Shown here one piece after another: positions 10,137-19,994 of a stretch of DNA of 64,000 bases (the stretch's first letter is position 1; every line of letters begins with the position of its first letter). Under the pieces are notes generated by a model that saw nothing but the letters and a program-made list of their open reading frames with translations, was not told the origin of the DNA and did no database searches. Source of the DNA: an uncultured Buttiauxella sp. (GTDB lineage: Bacteria > Pseudomonadota > Gammaproteobacteria > Enterobacterales > Enterobacteriaceae); NCBI GenBank assembly GCA_946480445.1, contig CAMLJN010000009.1, positions 1 through 64,000 of the forward strand, read 5' to 3'. Position numbers and translations under genes: made by a program.

Positions 10137-10457
10137 ATGGGTAAGACGAACGACTGGTTAGACTTTGACCAACTGGTGGGTGATAAACTGCGCGAAGCGC
10201 TACAACCCCCTTCGATGTATAAAGTTGTATTAATGAACGATGACTACACGCCGATGGAATTTGTTATTGACGTGCTGCAAAAGTTCTTTTCTTATGATGT
10301 AGAGCGAGCCACACAATTGATGCTCACGGTTCACTATCAGGGTAAGGCCATCTGTGGCATCTTTACTGCAGAAGTGGCGGAAACCAAAGTCGCGTTGGTG
10401 AACCAGTATGCCAGGGAGAATGAACATCCTTTGCTGTGTACGCTAGAAAAAGCCTGA
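10137..10457 (+). CDS. clpS: ClpS, N-degron adaptor of ClpAP
   Basis: The 106 residues equal the E. coli protein. An unstructured N terminus (about 1-25) is followed by the ClpS fold with [10 protein letters not shown], the binding pocket for N-terminal Leu, Phe, Trp and Tyr. ClpS delivers N-end-rule substrates to ClpA and inhibits other ClpAP substrates. It lies 28 nt before clpA. The aat gene 3 kb away makes the Leu/Phe N-degrons that ClpS reads. Confidence 0.98.
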   Translation: MGKTNDWLDFDQLVGDKLREALQPPSMYKVVLMNDDYTPMEFVIDVLQKFFSYDVERATQLMLTVHYQGKAICGIFTAEVAETKVALVNQYARENEHPLLCTLEKA

Positions 10458-10485
10458 AGAAGGCAAAAATTTGGGGGAGGTGCCT

Positions 10486-12759
10486 ATGCTCAATCAAGAA
10501 CTGGAACTCAGTTTAAACATGGCTTTCGCCAGAGCGCGCGAGCACCGTCATGAGTTTATGACCGTCGAGCATTTGTTACTGGCTTTGCTCAGTAACCCGT
10601 CGGCCCGCGAAGCGCTGGATGCGTGTAGCGTGGATCTGGTGGCGCTACGTCAGGAACTCGAAACCTTCATCGAACAAACCACACCGGTGCTGCCTGCCAG
10701 TGAAGAAGAGCGGGACACACAGCCTACGCTCAGCTTCCAGCGCGTCCTGCAGCGTGCGGTATTCCACGTTCAGTCTTCTGGCCGCAGTGAAGTCACTGGC
10801 GCAAACGTGCTGGTCGCTATCTTCAGCGAGCAGGAGTCCCAGGCGGCCTATCTGCTGCGCAAACACGAAGTGAGCCGCCTCGATGTGGTGAACTTTATCT
10901 CCCACGGTACGCGTAAAGATGAGCCCAATCAGGCATCGGGTTCTGAAAACCCGGTCAATGAAGAGCAGGCAGGCGGGGAGGAACGTATGGAAAACTTCAC
11001 CACCAATCTCAACCAGCTTGCGCGCGTGGGCGGCATCGACCCGCTGATCGGCCGCGATAAAGAACTGGAGCGAGCGATTCAGGTGCTATGCCGCCGCCGT
11101 AAAAATAACCCGCTGCTGGTGGGGGAATCAGGCGTGGGTAAAACAGCGATTGCCGAGGGGCTTGCCTGGCGCATTGTGCAGGGCGACGTGCCGGAGGTGA
11201 TGGCCGACTGTACCATTTACTCGCTGGATATTGGTTCGCTGCTTGCCGGCACTAAATACCGTGGTGACTTTGAGAAGCGCTTCAAAGCCCTGCTCAAACA
11301 GCTCGAGCAGGATCAGAACAGCATTCTGTTTATTGATGAAATTCATACCATTATTGGTGCGGGCGCGGCGTCGGGCGGCCAGGTCGATGCGGCAAACCTC
11401 ATCAAACCGCTGCTGTCGGGCGGTAAAATCCGCGTTATCGGTTCCACGACCTACCAGGAGTTCAGCAATATCTTTGAAAAAGACCGTGCCCTGGCACGTC
11501 GCTTCCAGAAGATTGACGTGACTGAGCCGAGCGTCGAAGAAACCGTGCAGATTATTAATGGCCTGAAAACCAAATACGAAGCGCATCACGACGTACGCTA
11601 CACCGCGAAGGCCATCCGCGCCGCGGTTGAGCTGGCGGTGAAGTACATCAACGATCGTCATCTGCCGGATAAAGCCATCGACGTGATTGACGAAGCGGGC
11701 GCCCGTAGCCGCCTGATGCCGGTGAGCAAACGCAAGAAAACGGTCAACGTGGCGGATATTGAAACCGTGGTTGCCCGTATCGCCCGTATCCCGGAAAAAA
11801 GCGTGTCGGCAAGCGATCGTGATACGCTGAAGAACCTTGGCGACCGTCTGAAAATGCTGGTCTTTGGCCAGGATAAAGCCATTGAGGCCTTAACCGAAGC
11901 CATTAAGATGAGCCGTGCCGGACTGGGTCAGGATCACAAACCCGTCGGCTCCTTCCTGTTCGCCGGGCCAACCGGGGTCGGGAAAACGGAAGTCACGGTG
12001 CAGCTTGCGAAGTCGCTGGGTATTGAGCTGCTGCGCTTTGATATGTCCGAATATATGGAACGTCATACCGTGAGCCGCCTGATTGGTGCGCCTCCGGGCT
12101 ATGTCGGGTTCGATCAGGGGGGGCTGCTGACCGATGCGGTCATCAAGCATCCGCACGCGGTGCTGCTGCTGGATGAAATCGAAAAAGCGCATCCGGACGT
12201 TTTCAACCTGCTGTTGCAGGTGATGGATAACGGTACGCTCACCGATAATAACGGCCGCAAAGCAGATTTCCGCAACGTTATTCTGGTGATGACCACCAAC
12301 GCTGGCGTGCGTGAAACCGAGCGTAAGTCTATTGGCCTCATCCGTCAGGACAACAGCACCGATGCGATGGAAGAGATCAAGAAGATCTTTACCCCGGAAT
12401 TCCGCAACCGCCTGGACAACATTATCTGGTTCAACCATCTCTCTACCGAGGTGATTCACCAGGTGGTCGACAAATTTATCGTCGAGCTTCAGGTGCAGCT
12501 GGATCAGAAAGGCGTGTCTCTTGAAGTGAGCCAGGAAGCGCGCGACTGGCTGGCGGAGAAAGGCTACGACCGGGCGATGGGTGCCCGTCCAATGGCGCGG
12601 GTCATTCAGGACAACCTGAAGAAGCCGCTCGCCAACGAGCTGCTGTTTGGTACGCTTGTGGACGGTGGGCAGGTTACCGTAGCGCTGGACAGCGCGAAGG
12701 AGCAGCTGACCTACAACTTCCATAGCGCCCAGAAACACAAACCGGAAGCGGCTCACTAG
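10486..12759 (+). CDS. clpA: ClpA, AAA+ unfoldase of the ClpAP protease
   Basis: ATG 10486 (MLNQELELS) gives 757 residues, with GGGGGAGG 5 nt upstream; a TTG at 10471 lies inside that site. The N-domain (about 1-143) binds ClpS and is followed by a linker. D1 has Walker A GESGVGKT (213-220) and FIDEIHT. D2 has Walker A GPTGVGKT (494-501) and [11 protein letters not shown]. The IGL loop (RKSIGLI) that docks on ClpP is present. ClpA unfolds substrates and feeds them to ClpP, which is encoded elsewhere. The linker (about 143-167, [16 protein letters not shown]) differs most from E. coli. An internal start at codon 168 is listed separately. Confidence 0.98.
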   Translation: MLNQELELSLNMAFARAREHRHEFMTVEHLLLALLSNPSAREALDACSVDLVALRQELETFIEQTTPVLPASEEERDTQPTLSFQRVLQRAVFHVQSSGRSEVTGANVLVAIFSEQESQAAYLLRKHEVSRLDVVNFISHGTRKDEPNQASGSENPVNEEQAGGEERMENFTTNLNQLARVGGIDPLIGRDKELERAIQVLCRRRKNNPLLVGESGVGKTAIAEGLAWRIVQGDVPEVMADCTIYSLDIGSLLAGTKYRGDFEKRFKALLKQLEQDQNSILFIDEIHTIIGAGAASGGQVDAANLIKPLLSGGKIRVIGSTTYQEFSNIFEKDRALARRFQKIDVTEPSVEETVQIINGLKTKYEAHHDVRYTAKAIRAAVELAVKYINDRHLPDKAIDVIDEAGARSRLMPVSKRKKTVNVADIETVVARIARIPEKSVSASDRDTLKNLGDRLKMLVFGQDKAIEALTEAIKMSRAGLGQDHKPVGSFLFAGPTGVGKTEVTVQLAKSLGIELLRFDMSEYMERHTVSRLIGAPPGYVGFDQGGLLTDAVIKHPHAVLLLDEIEKAHPDVFNLLLQVMDNGTLTDNNGRKADFRNVILVMTTNAGVRETERKSIGLIRQDNSTDAMEEIKKIFTPEFRNRLDNIIWFNHLSTEVIHQVVDKFIVELQVQLDQKGVSLEVSQEARDWLAEKGYDRAMGARPMARVIQDNLKKPLANELLFGTLVDGGQVTVALDSAKEQLTYNFHSAQKHKPEAAH
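10974..10989 (+). promoter_or_regulatory. Internal ribosome binding site and start within clpA
   Basis: GGGGAGG stands 5 nt before an in-frame ATG (10987, Met168, [10 protein letters not shown]). In E. coli an equivalent internal start at codon 169 gives a 65-kDa ClpA lacking the N-domain that modulates ClpAP. The strong conserved site suggests the short form is made here too. Confidence 0.7.
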
Positions 12760-12777
12760 TCGTATTAGGCAGATAAA

Positions 12778-12806
12778 AAAAGGCCGGGGTAATCCCCGGC
12801 CTTTTC
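12778..12806. terminator. Bidirectional terminator between clpA and infA
   Basis: A 12-bp stem, AAAAGGCCGGGG / CCCCGGCCTTTT, has a 4-nt loop and T-rich tails on both strands. It serves clpA (+) and infA (-). A second hairpin, CGCC-c-CCTGC / GCAGG-c-GGCG, lies at 12824-12846. Confidence 0.9.
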
Positions 12807-12860
12807 ATTTGGTCAGACTTCAACGCCCCCTGCAAAGCAGGCGGCGGAAATTAAAAACTA

Positions 12861-13079
<219 letters not shown>

Positions 13080-13366
13080 CTAATCCTCGGGGGTATCACT
13101 ACCATAGTTTGAACCGGCAAGATAATGCCGAAGTTCGCTTATCATGTAAAGAAATGTTGGTGAAATCGCAAGCGAAAGTGCATTTTGCACATTACCCGTT
13201 AACCACGCGAAGTTCGCACTGCATGCGCTTAAGACGCGGGTGCGAATAGATAAACGATGGGCTTCCCTTTTAAACTTCTTTTCCCAAACGACTGCGGGGT
13301 AATGGGCAGAGTTCACTCTGCGGCGCTGATTATAACACCCTCAACAAAATTGTGCCGTAAACATTA

Positions 13367-14062
13367 TTACGGCATTAGCGTTTGTGGCACCCAACAGTGG
13401 CTCTCCAGATGGAGCGGACGTAATGTCGCCAGCTGTTGCAGATAATCTCGCCGCAGGATCTCTGTCGCGCCCAGCGAGGCGGTATGGGCATTTAACACCT
13501 GACAGTCAATTAACCTGCCGCCGTAGGCCGAAAAATGCTGACAGAAAACCAGCAGCGCCGTTTTTGAGGCATTCACGCGGCGGCTGAACATGGATTCGCC
13601 GCAAAACAGCGCGCCCTGGGCCACGCCGTACATCCCGCCAACGACTTCATTGCCTTCCCAGACTTCAATTGAATGGGCATAGCCCAGCTCGTGTAAACGG
13701 CGATAGGCCTCTACGATATCCGCAGTGATCCAGGTGCCTTCATCACGATCGTTGGCGCAGCCCACGATCACCTGGTCGAAGGCATGATTAAGCGTCACCC
13801 GATAAGGTGAACGCTGGTGAAAACGTTTCATGCTGCGGCTCAGGTGAAACTGCTCGGGGACGAGGACCGCCCGCGGGTCCGGGGACCACCATAAAATAGG
13901 GTCGCCCGGAGAAAACCACGGGAAAATTCCTCGCTGGTAAGCCATCAGTAACCGAGCCGGGCTAAGATCGCCCCCTAGCGCCAGTAACCCATTAGGTTCA
14001 CGCAACGCGCCTTCCGGTGAAGGGAAGGCGATAGAGTCGCGAGAAAGCTGTATCAGGCGCAT
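13367..14062 (-). CDS. aat: Leucyl/phenylalanyl-tRNA-protein transferase
   Basis: The 231-residue GNAT-fold transferase (E. coli: 234) starts [20 protein letters not shown]. Family stretches include [36 protein letters not shown] and [16 protein letters not shown]. It adds Leu or Phe to proteins with N-terminal Lys or Arg, creating degrons for ClpS-ClpAP, whose genes lie just upstream. It lies 58 nt behind the cydC stop on the same strand and may be read with cydDC. Confidence 0.97.
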   Translation of the reverse strand: MRLIQLSRDSIAFPSPEGALREPNGLLALGGDLSPARLLMAYQRGIFPWFSPGDPILWWSPDPRAVLVPEQFHLSRSMKRFHQRSPYRVTLNHAFDQVIVGCANDRDEGTWITADIVEAYRRLHELGYAHSIEVWEGNEVVGGMYGVAQGALFCGESMFSRRVNASKTALLVFCQHFSAYGGRLIDCQVLNAHTASLGATEILRRDYLQQLATLRPLHLESHCWVPQTLMP

Positions 14063-14120
14063 GACTTTAACACTCCACGACGAAGCTGATTATTGATTGA
14101 TAATAGACTATACGCAGGGG

Positions 14121-15842
14121 CTATAAACGCTGGCGGAACTGATAGTAGCGGCCGTGCGTAGCCATTAATGCTGCGTGCTGACCCTGTTCTTTAATTTCGC
14201 CGTTATCCATCACAATTATGCTGTCGAAACGCGCCAGCCCGCGCAGACGGTGGGTGACCATCAGCACCGTTTTTCCCGCTGTGACCTCAGCCAGTAAATC
14301 CAGGATCTGCCGTTCGGTTTCCGCATCCAGACCTTCAGTCGGCTCATCAAGCAGCATTAACGGGGCGTCGTGCAAAAGTGCACGGGCGATAGCCAGGCGA
14401 CGCAGCTCTCCTCCTGACAGCGGGCGGCCGCCTTCACCCAGCCAGCTGTTTAAGCCGCTATCTGACAGCAGCTTTTCCAGCCCGACACGCTCGAGCACGG
14501 CGCTAAGCGCTTCGTCACTTGCCTGGGGGGCGGCCAGCAGCAGGTTATCACGCAGGGTGGCGCTGAACAGATGGACTCGTTGTGGTACTACGCTGGTCGC
14601 GGCGCGCAGCGTCTCTTCGCTCAGCTCGTTGAGGCGTCTGCCATTGAGGCGGATTTCGCCCTGCTGAGGGTCCCAGGCTCGGGTCAGCAGCTGGAGTAGC
14701 GTCGACTTGCCGCAGCCGGTACGCCCCAGAATTGCGATATGCTGGCCTGCTTCCACCGCCAGCGAAACCTGACTCAGCGCGGGCTGCGGCTGATCTGGAT
14801 AGGTGAAACTGACGTTTTCCATCGTGACTGAGATTTGTGTCAGCGAGCTTTGCTCCTCGGCGACAAAAGTGACTTCCGGCTGCTGGCTGGTGATCTGCGT
14901 CACGCGCAGCGCCGAGGCGATAACCTGCCCGAGATGCTGAAAAGCACCGGTAACCGGCGCCAGAGCCTCGAAGGCGGCCAGCGCGCAGAAGACAAACAGG
15001 GCAATCAGCGCCCCCGGCTTAGTATTATCCCCGACGCCAGCCGCGGCCATCCACAGCATCATCACGACGGCCAGACCGCTTATCAGCAGCATGATAGCAA
15101 GCGAGAGCGCCGTCAGCTCAGACTGGCGACGCTGCGCTTCCTGCCAGCGGAATTCCGTGGCATCGAGCTGTTCGCGATACCGCTTTGTCGCGCCGAAAAT
15201 AGTCAGTTCTGCGTGCCCCTGGAGCCAGGCGGTCAACTGCTGGCGGTACTGGCCGCGGTTTACCGTTAGCGCTTCGCCCGTTGGTTTTCCGGCGTAGTAA
15301 AACACCGGCGGTAAAAAGACCAGCGTCGCGAGTAAAATGGCACCCAGCGTCAAGGCGAGCTGCACGTCCAGGAAGCTCAGGCCAAAGGTCACCACCACGA
15401 TCACGACAAACGCCCCAATCAGCGGAGAGATGACGCGAAGATAGAGATGATCGAGCGTATCGACATCGGCAACCAGCCGGTTCAACAGTTCACCCTGACG
15501 AAAACGGGCAAGCCCGGCAGGGGAGAGGGGAAGCAGCTTGCTGAAAGTAAAGACGCGCAGATGTTGCAGCACCCGGAACGTGGCATCGTGGCTCACCAGG
15601 CGCTCAAAATAACGCCCCGCTGTACGTGTGATTGCCGCGCCGCGAACGCCTGCGGCAGGCAGCATATAGTTAAAGCTGTAGATACCCGCCACGCCAACCA
15701 CCGCAGAAGCTGAGAGAAACCAGCCTGAGAGGGTAAGTAAACCAATGCTGGCAAGCAGCGTTACTATCGCCAGCACAACGCCCAGCGAGAGCAACCAGAT
15801 ATGGCGGCGATAAAGCGCCAGATAGGGCAGTAATGCGCGCAT
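14121..15842 (-). CDS. cydC: CydC, subunit of the CydDC thiol/haem ABC exporter
   Basis: The 573 residues match the E. coli length. Six membrane segments fill the first 310 residues. The ATPase has Walker A GRTGCGKST, signature LSGGELRR and Walker B LMLLDEPTEGLD. CydDC exports glutathione and cysteine to the periplasm and is required for cytochrome bd assembly. The ATG overlaps the cydD stop by 1 nt (TGATG), a translationally coupled heterodimer. Confidence 0.97.
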   Translation of the reverse strand: MRALLPYLALYRRHIWLLSLGVVLAIVTLLASIGLLTLSGWFLSASAVVGVAGIYSFNYMLPAAGVRGAAITRTAGRYFERLVSHDATFRVLQHLRVFTFSKLLPLSPAGLARFRQGELLNRLVADVDTLDHLYLRVISPLIGAFVVIVVVTFGLSFLDVQLALTLGAILLATLVFLPPVFYYAGKPTGEALTVNRGQYRQQLTAWLQGHAELTIFGATKRYREQLDATEFRWQEAQRRQSELTALSLAIMLLISGLAVVMMLWMAAAGVGDNTKPGALIALFVFCALAAFEALAPVTGAFQHLGQVIASALRVTQITSQQPEVTFVAEEQSSLTQISVTMENVSFTYPDQPQPALSQVSLAVEAGQHIAILGRTGCGKSTLLQLLTRAWDPQQGEIRLNGRRLNELSEETLRAATSVVPQRVHLFSATLRDNLLLAAPQASDEALSAVLERVGLEKLLSDSGLNSWLGEGGRPLSGGELRRLAIARALLHDAPLMLLDEPTEGLDAETERQILDLLAEVTAGKTVLMVTHRLRGLARFDSIIVMDNGEIKEQGQHAALMATHGRYYQFRQRL

Positions 15843-17608
15843 CAGATTTCCTCCTGACGGTTAGCTAACAGTTCGGCAAACGGACCATCCTGGGCGGCGA
15901 GCGTTGCGAAGTCGCCCTGCTGGACAATCCTGCCGCCGCGCATCACCCAGATGTTATCCCAGTCGGTGATGTAGTCGAGCTGGTGGGTCACCATCACCGT
16001 TGTTTGCAGCCGTGATGCTTCACCCAGCGCTTCCATTACGCGCTGCTCGCTATGGGCATCGAGGCTCGCCGCTGGCTCATCCAGCAGTAAAAGTTGCCCC
16101 GGCACCAGCAGAGCACGGGCCACGGCAACACGCTGCGCCTGGCCTACGGATAAACGCGCAGCCTGATCGCCGATTGGCGTATCCAGGCCCTGCGGCAATA
16201 GCGGCAGAAACTCGCTGACGGAAGCTTTCTCCAGCGCGGCCGTCAGAGCGGCTTCGCTGGCATCAGGCGCGGCGAGCAGGACATTCTCCCGCAGCGTGGC
16301 GGCCGGAAGCTGCGGGTTTTGTCCGACCCAACTTAGCTGTTCATGCCACCAGTCAGGGTCCAGTTGCGAAAGCTCGACGCCGTTAACCTTAAGCTCACCC
16401 TGGTAAGGCAGAAAGCCGGAAAGCACATTGAGCAGCGAGCTTTTACCCGCGCCGCTCTGGCCAACAAGTACCACACGCTGGCCCGCAGTCAGGGTAAATG
16501 TCAGCGGGCCGGCGAGCGTATGGCCTTCGGCGGAGAGAACCCTGAGGTCTTTCGCTTCAAGGCTGAACGGCATAACGTTGCTGAGCTTAGCCTTGCCTTT
16601 TTCCGGCTGTTGTAAGGGGGCCTCGAGGAAGGTCATCAGGCTGTCAGCGGCGCCCACGGCCTGAGCTTTAGCGTGGTAAAACGTTCCTAAATCACGCAGC
16701 GGCAGGAAAAATTCCGGCGCAAGAATCAGAGTCAGAAAGCCTGCGAACAGCGTCACGCCGGTGCCGTAGTGACCAAAATTCAGTTCACCCAGATAAGAGA
16801 AGCCGAAATAAACGGCGACCAGGGCGATGGAGAGTGAGGCAAAAAATTCCAGTACCCCGGAGGACAGGAACGCGAGCCGCAGGACTTCCATAGTGCGCTG
16901 ACGGAAGTCCTGGGAAGCGCGGCGGATATTGTCTGTCTCTGCCGCCCCGCGGTTGAACAGGCGCAGCGTTTCCATACCGCGTAAACGGTCCAGGAAATGG
17001 CCGCTTAAGCGCGCAAGGGCCTGGAAATTACGTCGGTTGGCATCCGCAGCCCCCATGCCCACCATAGCCATAAACAGCGGTATCAACGGCGCGGTGCCCA
17101 GCAGAATCAGGGCGGCAGCCCAGTTTGAGGGGAAGATGGCCAGCAGGATCAGCACCGGCACCATCACCGCAAGCGACATTTGCGGCAAATAGCGGGCGTA
17201 GTAGTCGTGCATATCCTCAATTTGTTCCAGTACCAGAGTGGCCCAGCTGCCCACCTGTTTACCCTGGATCCAGGCCGGGCCTGCCTGATGCAGACGATCG
17301 AGCACCTTGCGGCGGATCTCCTGGCGAATATGTTGCCCGGCATGAAAGCCTACTTTTTCGCGTAGCCAGACAACCCAGGCGCGCAGAATAAAGATCAGAA
17401 TCAGCATAATAAACGGCAGAAGCAGCGCTTCTCGCGGAATATTTTCCATGATCATGTGATCGAGCAGGCGGGCAAGGACCCAGGCCTGGGCGACAATTAG
17501 CAGCCCGCTCACCAGCCCCAATATACGTGACAGCCCAAGCCAGCGGCGGGAGAGAACACTTTGCTGCTTTAGCCAGCGGCTAAGCTCTTGTTGACGGGTT
17601 TTATTCAT
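15842..17608 (-). CDS. cydD: CydD, subunit of the CydDC thiol/haem ABC exporter
   Basis: Starting at ATG 17608 (MNKTRQQELSRW) gives 588 residues, the E. coli length; the open frame extends 13 codons further upstream without homology. The membrane domain (about 1-320) includes GTAPLIPLFMA. The ATPase carries Walker A GQSGAGKSS, signature LSVGQAQR (an unusual VGQ form shared with E. coli) and Walker B LLLLDEPAASLD. Upstream is the repeat-rich cydD-trxB gap. Confidence 0.97.
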   Translation of the reverse strand: MNKTRQQELSRWLKQQSVLSRRWLGLSRILGLVSGLLIVAQAWVLARLLDHMIMENIPREALLLPFIMLILIFILRAWVVWLREKVGFHAGQHIRQEIRRKVLDRLHQAGPAWIQGKQVGSWATLVLEQIEDMHDYYARYLPQMSLAVMVPVLILLAIFPSNWAAALILLGTAPLIPLFMAMVGMGAADANRRNFQALARLSGHFLDRLRGMETLRLFNRGAAETDNIRRASQDFRQRTMEVLRLAFLSSGVLEFFASLSIALVAVYFGFSYLGELNFGHYGTGVTLFAGFLTLILAPEFFLPLRDLGTFYHAKAQAVGAADSLMTFLEAPLQQPEKGKAKLSNVMPFSLEAKDLRVLSAEGHTLAGPLTFTLTAGQRVVLVGQSGAGKSSLLNVLSGFLPYQGELKVNGVELSQLDPDWWHEQLSWVGQNPQLPAATLRENVLLAAPDASEAALTAALEKASVSEFLPLLPQGLDTPIGDQAARLSVGQAQRVAVARALLVPGQLLLLDEPAASLDAHSEQRVMEALGEASRLQTTVMVTHQLDYITDWDNIWVMRGGRIVQQGDFATLAAQDGPFAELLANRQEEI

Positions 17609-17681
17609 GGCAGGCCAGTGCAGGTAGATAAAGGAATTATCAGGCAAAATTTGCTGGCAATGTTACAACGAGGAGAAAAGA

Positions 17682-17704
17682 AAGGCGACCTATTAAGCCG
17701 CCTT
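17682..17704. repeat. 23-bp hairpin repeat, copy 1 (cydD-trxB gap)
   Basis: The motif runs from AAGGCG to CGCCTT around an 11-nt loop and is identical to the copy at 17846-17868, in the same orientation. It is 74 nt upstream of the cydD ATG. There is no T tract, so it is not an obvious terminator. Confidence 0.85.
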
Positions 17705-17767
17705 CAGACTGATGCCTTAGCTTATCTTTTCGCAGGACGAGCAGAGATCGCCAAATAAAAAACAAGG

Positions 17768-17840
17768 AAAATCAATTTATTGATTTTCGGCAACTGACCA
17801 CAAAGAAGGAAAAACCACGTTTTTTCCCTCTTTGTCAGTA
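17768..17840. repeat. Two palindromes between the 23-bp repeats
   Basis: AAAATCAAT-TT-ATTGATTTT (17768-17787) is a 9-bp stem. It is followed by a long imperfect hairpin (17793-17839) built of ACTGA/TCAGT, CAAAGA/TCTTTG and GGAAAAA/TTTTTCC segments with small bulges around the loop CCACG. On the minus strand these could end trxB transcription or shape the cydDC leader. Confidence 0.7.
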
Positions 17841-17845
17841 ATATC

Positions 17846-17868
17846 AAGGCGACCTATTAAGCCGCCTT
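17846..17868. repeat. 23-bp hairpin repeat, copy 2 (cydD-trxB gap)
   Basis: An exact second copy of the 17682-17704 motif, 164 nt away, ends 48 nt before the trxB stop codon. See copy 1 and the finding. Confidence 0.85.
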
Positions 17869-17916
17869 GATGGTGCCCTTTACCCTTCAATACACAATGG
17901 TAATGAGGGAAGGGGG

Positions 17917-19378
<1,462 letters not shown>

Positions 19379-19873
19379 ATGGTAGATAACAAAAAGCGCC
19401 CTGGCAAAGATCTCGACCGCATCGATCGTAATATTCTCAACGAGTTGCAAAAGGACGGGCGAATTTCTAACGTCGAGCTTTCAAAACGTGTTGGGCTTTC
19501 ACCGACGCCGTGCCTTGAGCGCGTACGTCGCCTGGAGCGACAGGGTTTTATTCAGGGCTACACCGCGCTGTTAAACCCGCATTACCTGGATGCCTCACTT
19601 CTGGTATTTGTTGAGATTACTCTGAATCGTGGCGCCCCGGACGTATTTGAGCAATTTAATGCCGCTGTACAAAAACTTGAAGAAATTCAAGAGTGTCACC
19701 TCGTGTCGGGCGATTTCGACTATCTGTTGAAAACCCGCGTACCGGATATGTCGGCCTACCGTAAACTGCTGGGCGAAACCCTGCTGCGACTGCCGGGTGT
19801 GAATGACACCCGTACTTATGTCGTCATGGAAGAAGTCAAACAGAGCAATCGTCTGGTTATTAAGACCCGTTAA
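19379..19873 (+). CDS. lrp: Leucine-responsive regulatory protein Lrp
   Basis: The 164 residues appear identical or nearly so to E. coli Lrp. The N-terminal winged helix-turn-helix (about 10-60, RISNVELSKRVGLSPTPCLERVRRLE, given here only as its span) includes NVELSKRVGLSPTPC. The RAM domain (about 70-155) binds leucine and sets octamer/hexadecamer state. It is a global regulator of amino-acid and nutrient-response genes. ftsK follows after 121 nt holding a terminator-like hairpin and a LexA-like box. Confidence 0.99.
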   Translation: MVDNKKRPGKDLDRIDRNILNELQKDGRISNVELSKRVGLSPTPCLERVRRLERQGFIQGYTALLNPHYLDASLLVFVEITLNRGAPDVFEQFNAAVQKLEEIQECHLVSGDFDYLLKTRVPDMSAYRKLLGETLLRLPGVNDTRTYVVMEEVKQSNRLVIKTR

Positions 19874-19913
19874 CACGGGCCAGGTGCAAAATCCGCGTAT
19901 TTTGGTTACACTC

Positions 19914-19929
19914 CTGGTAATCCATACAG
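19914..19929 (+). promoter_or_regulatory. LexA-like box in the ftsK promoter
   Basis: CTGGTAATCCATACAG has the CTG-N10-CAG frame of the SOS box and lies 65 nt before the ftsK TTG. E. coli ftsK was found as the SOS locus dinH, so LexA control is plausible; the left half (CTGG instead of CTGT) is imperfect. Confidence 0.6.
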
Positions 19930-19933
19930 CAAC

Positions 19934-19956
19934 GGTGCCGGGATACTCCCGGCGCT
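19934..19956 (+). terminator. Hairpin between lrp and ftsK (possible lrp terminator)
   Basis: GGTGCCGGG / CCCGGCGCT around a 5-nt loop makes a strong stem. The T-rich stretch after it is broken (GTTGTTCTCCC then ATTTTT), so termination may be partial. Confidence 0.5.
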
Positions 19957-19994
19957 GTTGTTCTCCCTATTTTTAAGGACCTGGAGAGCCTTAC

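Noticed and set aside
12806-12860. tRNA remnant between clpA and infA
   Set aside because: The hairpin at 12824-12846 lacks acceptor and T-arm features and does not resemble tRNA-Ser.
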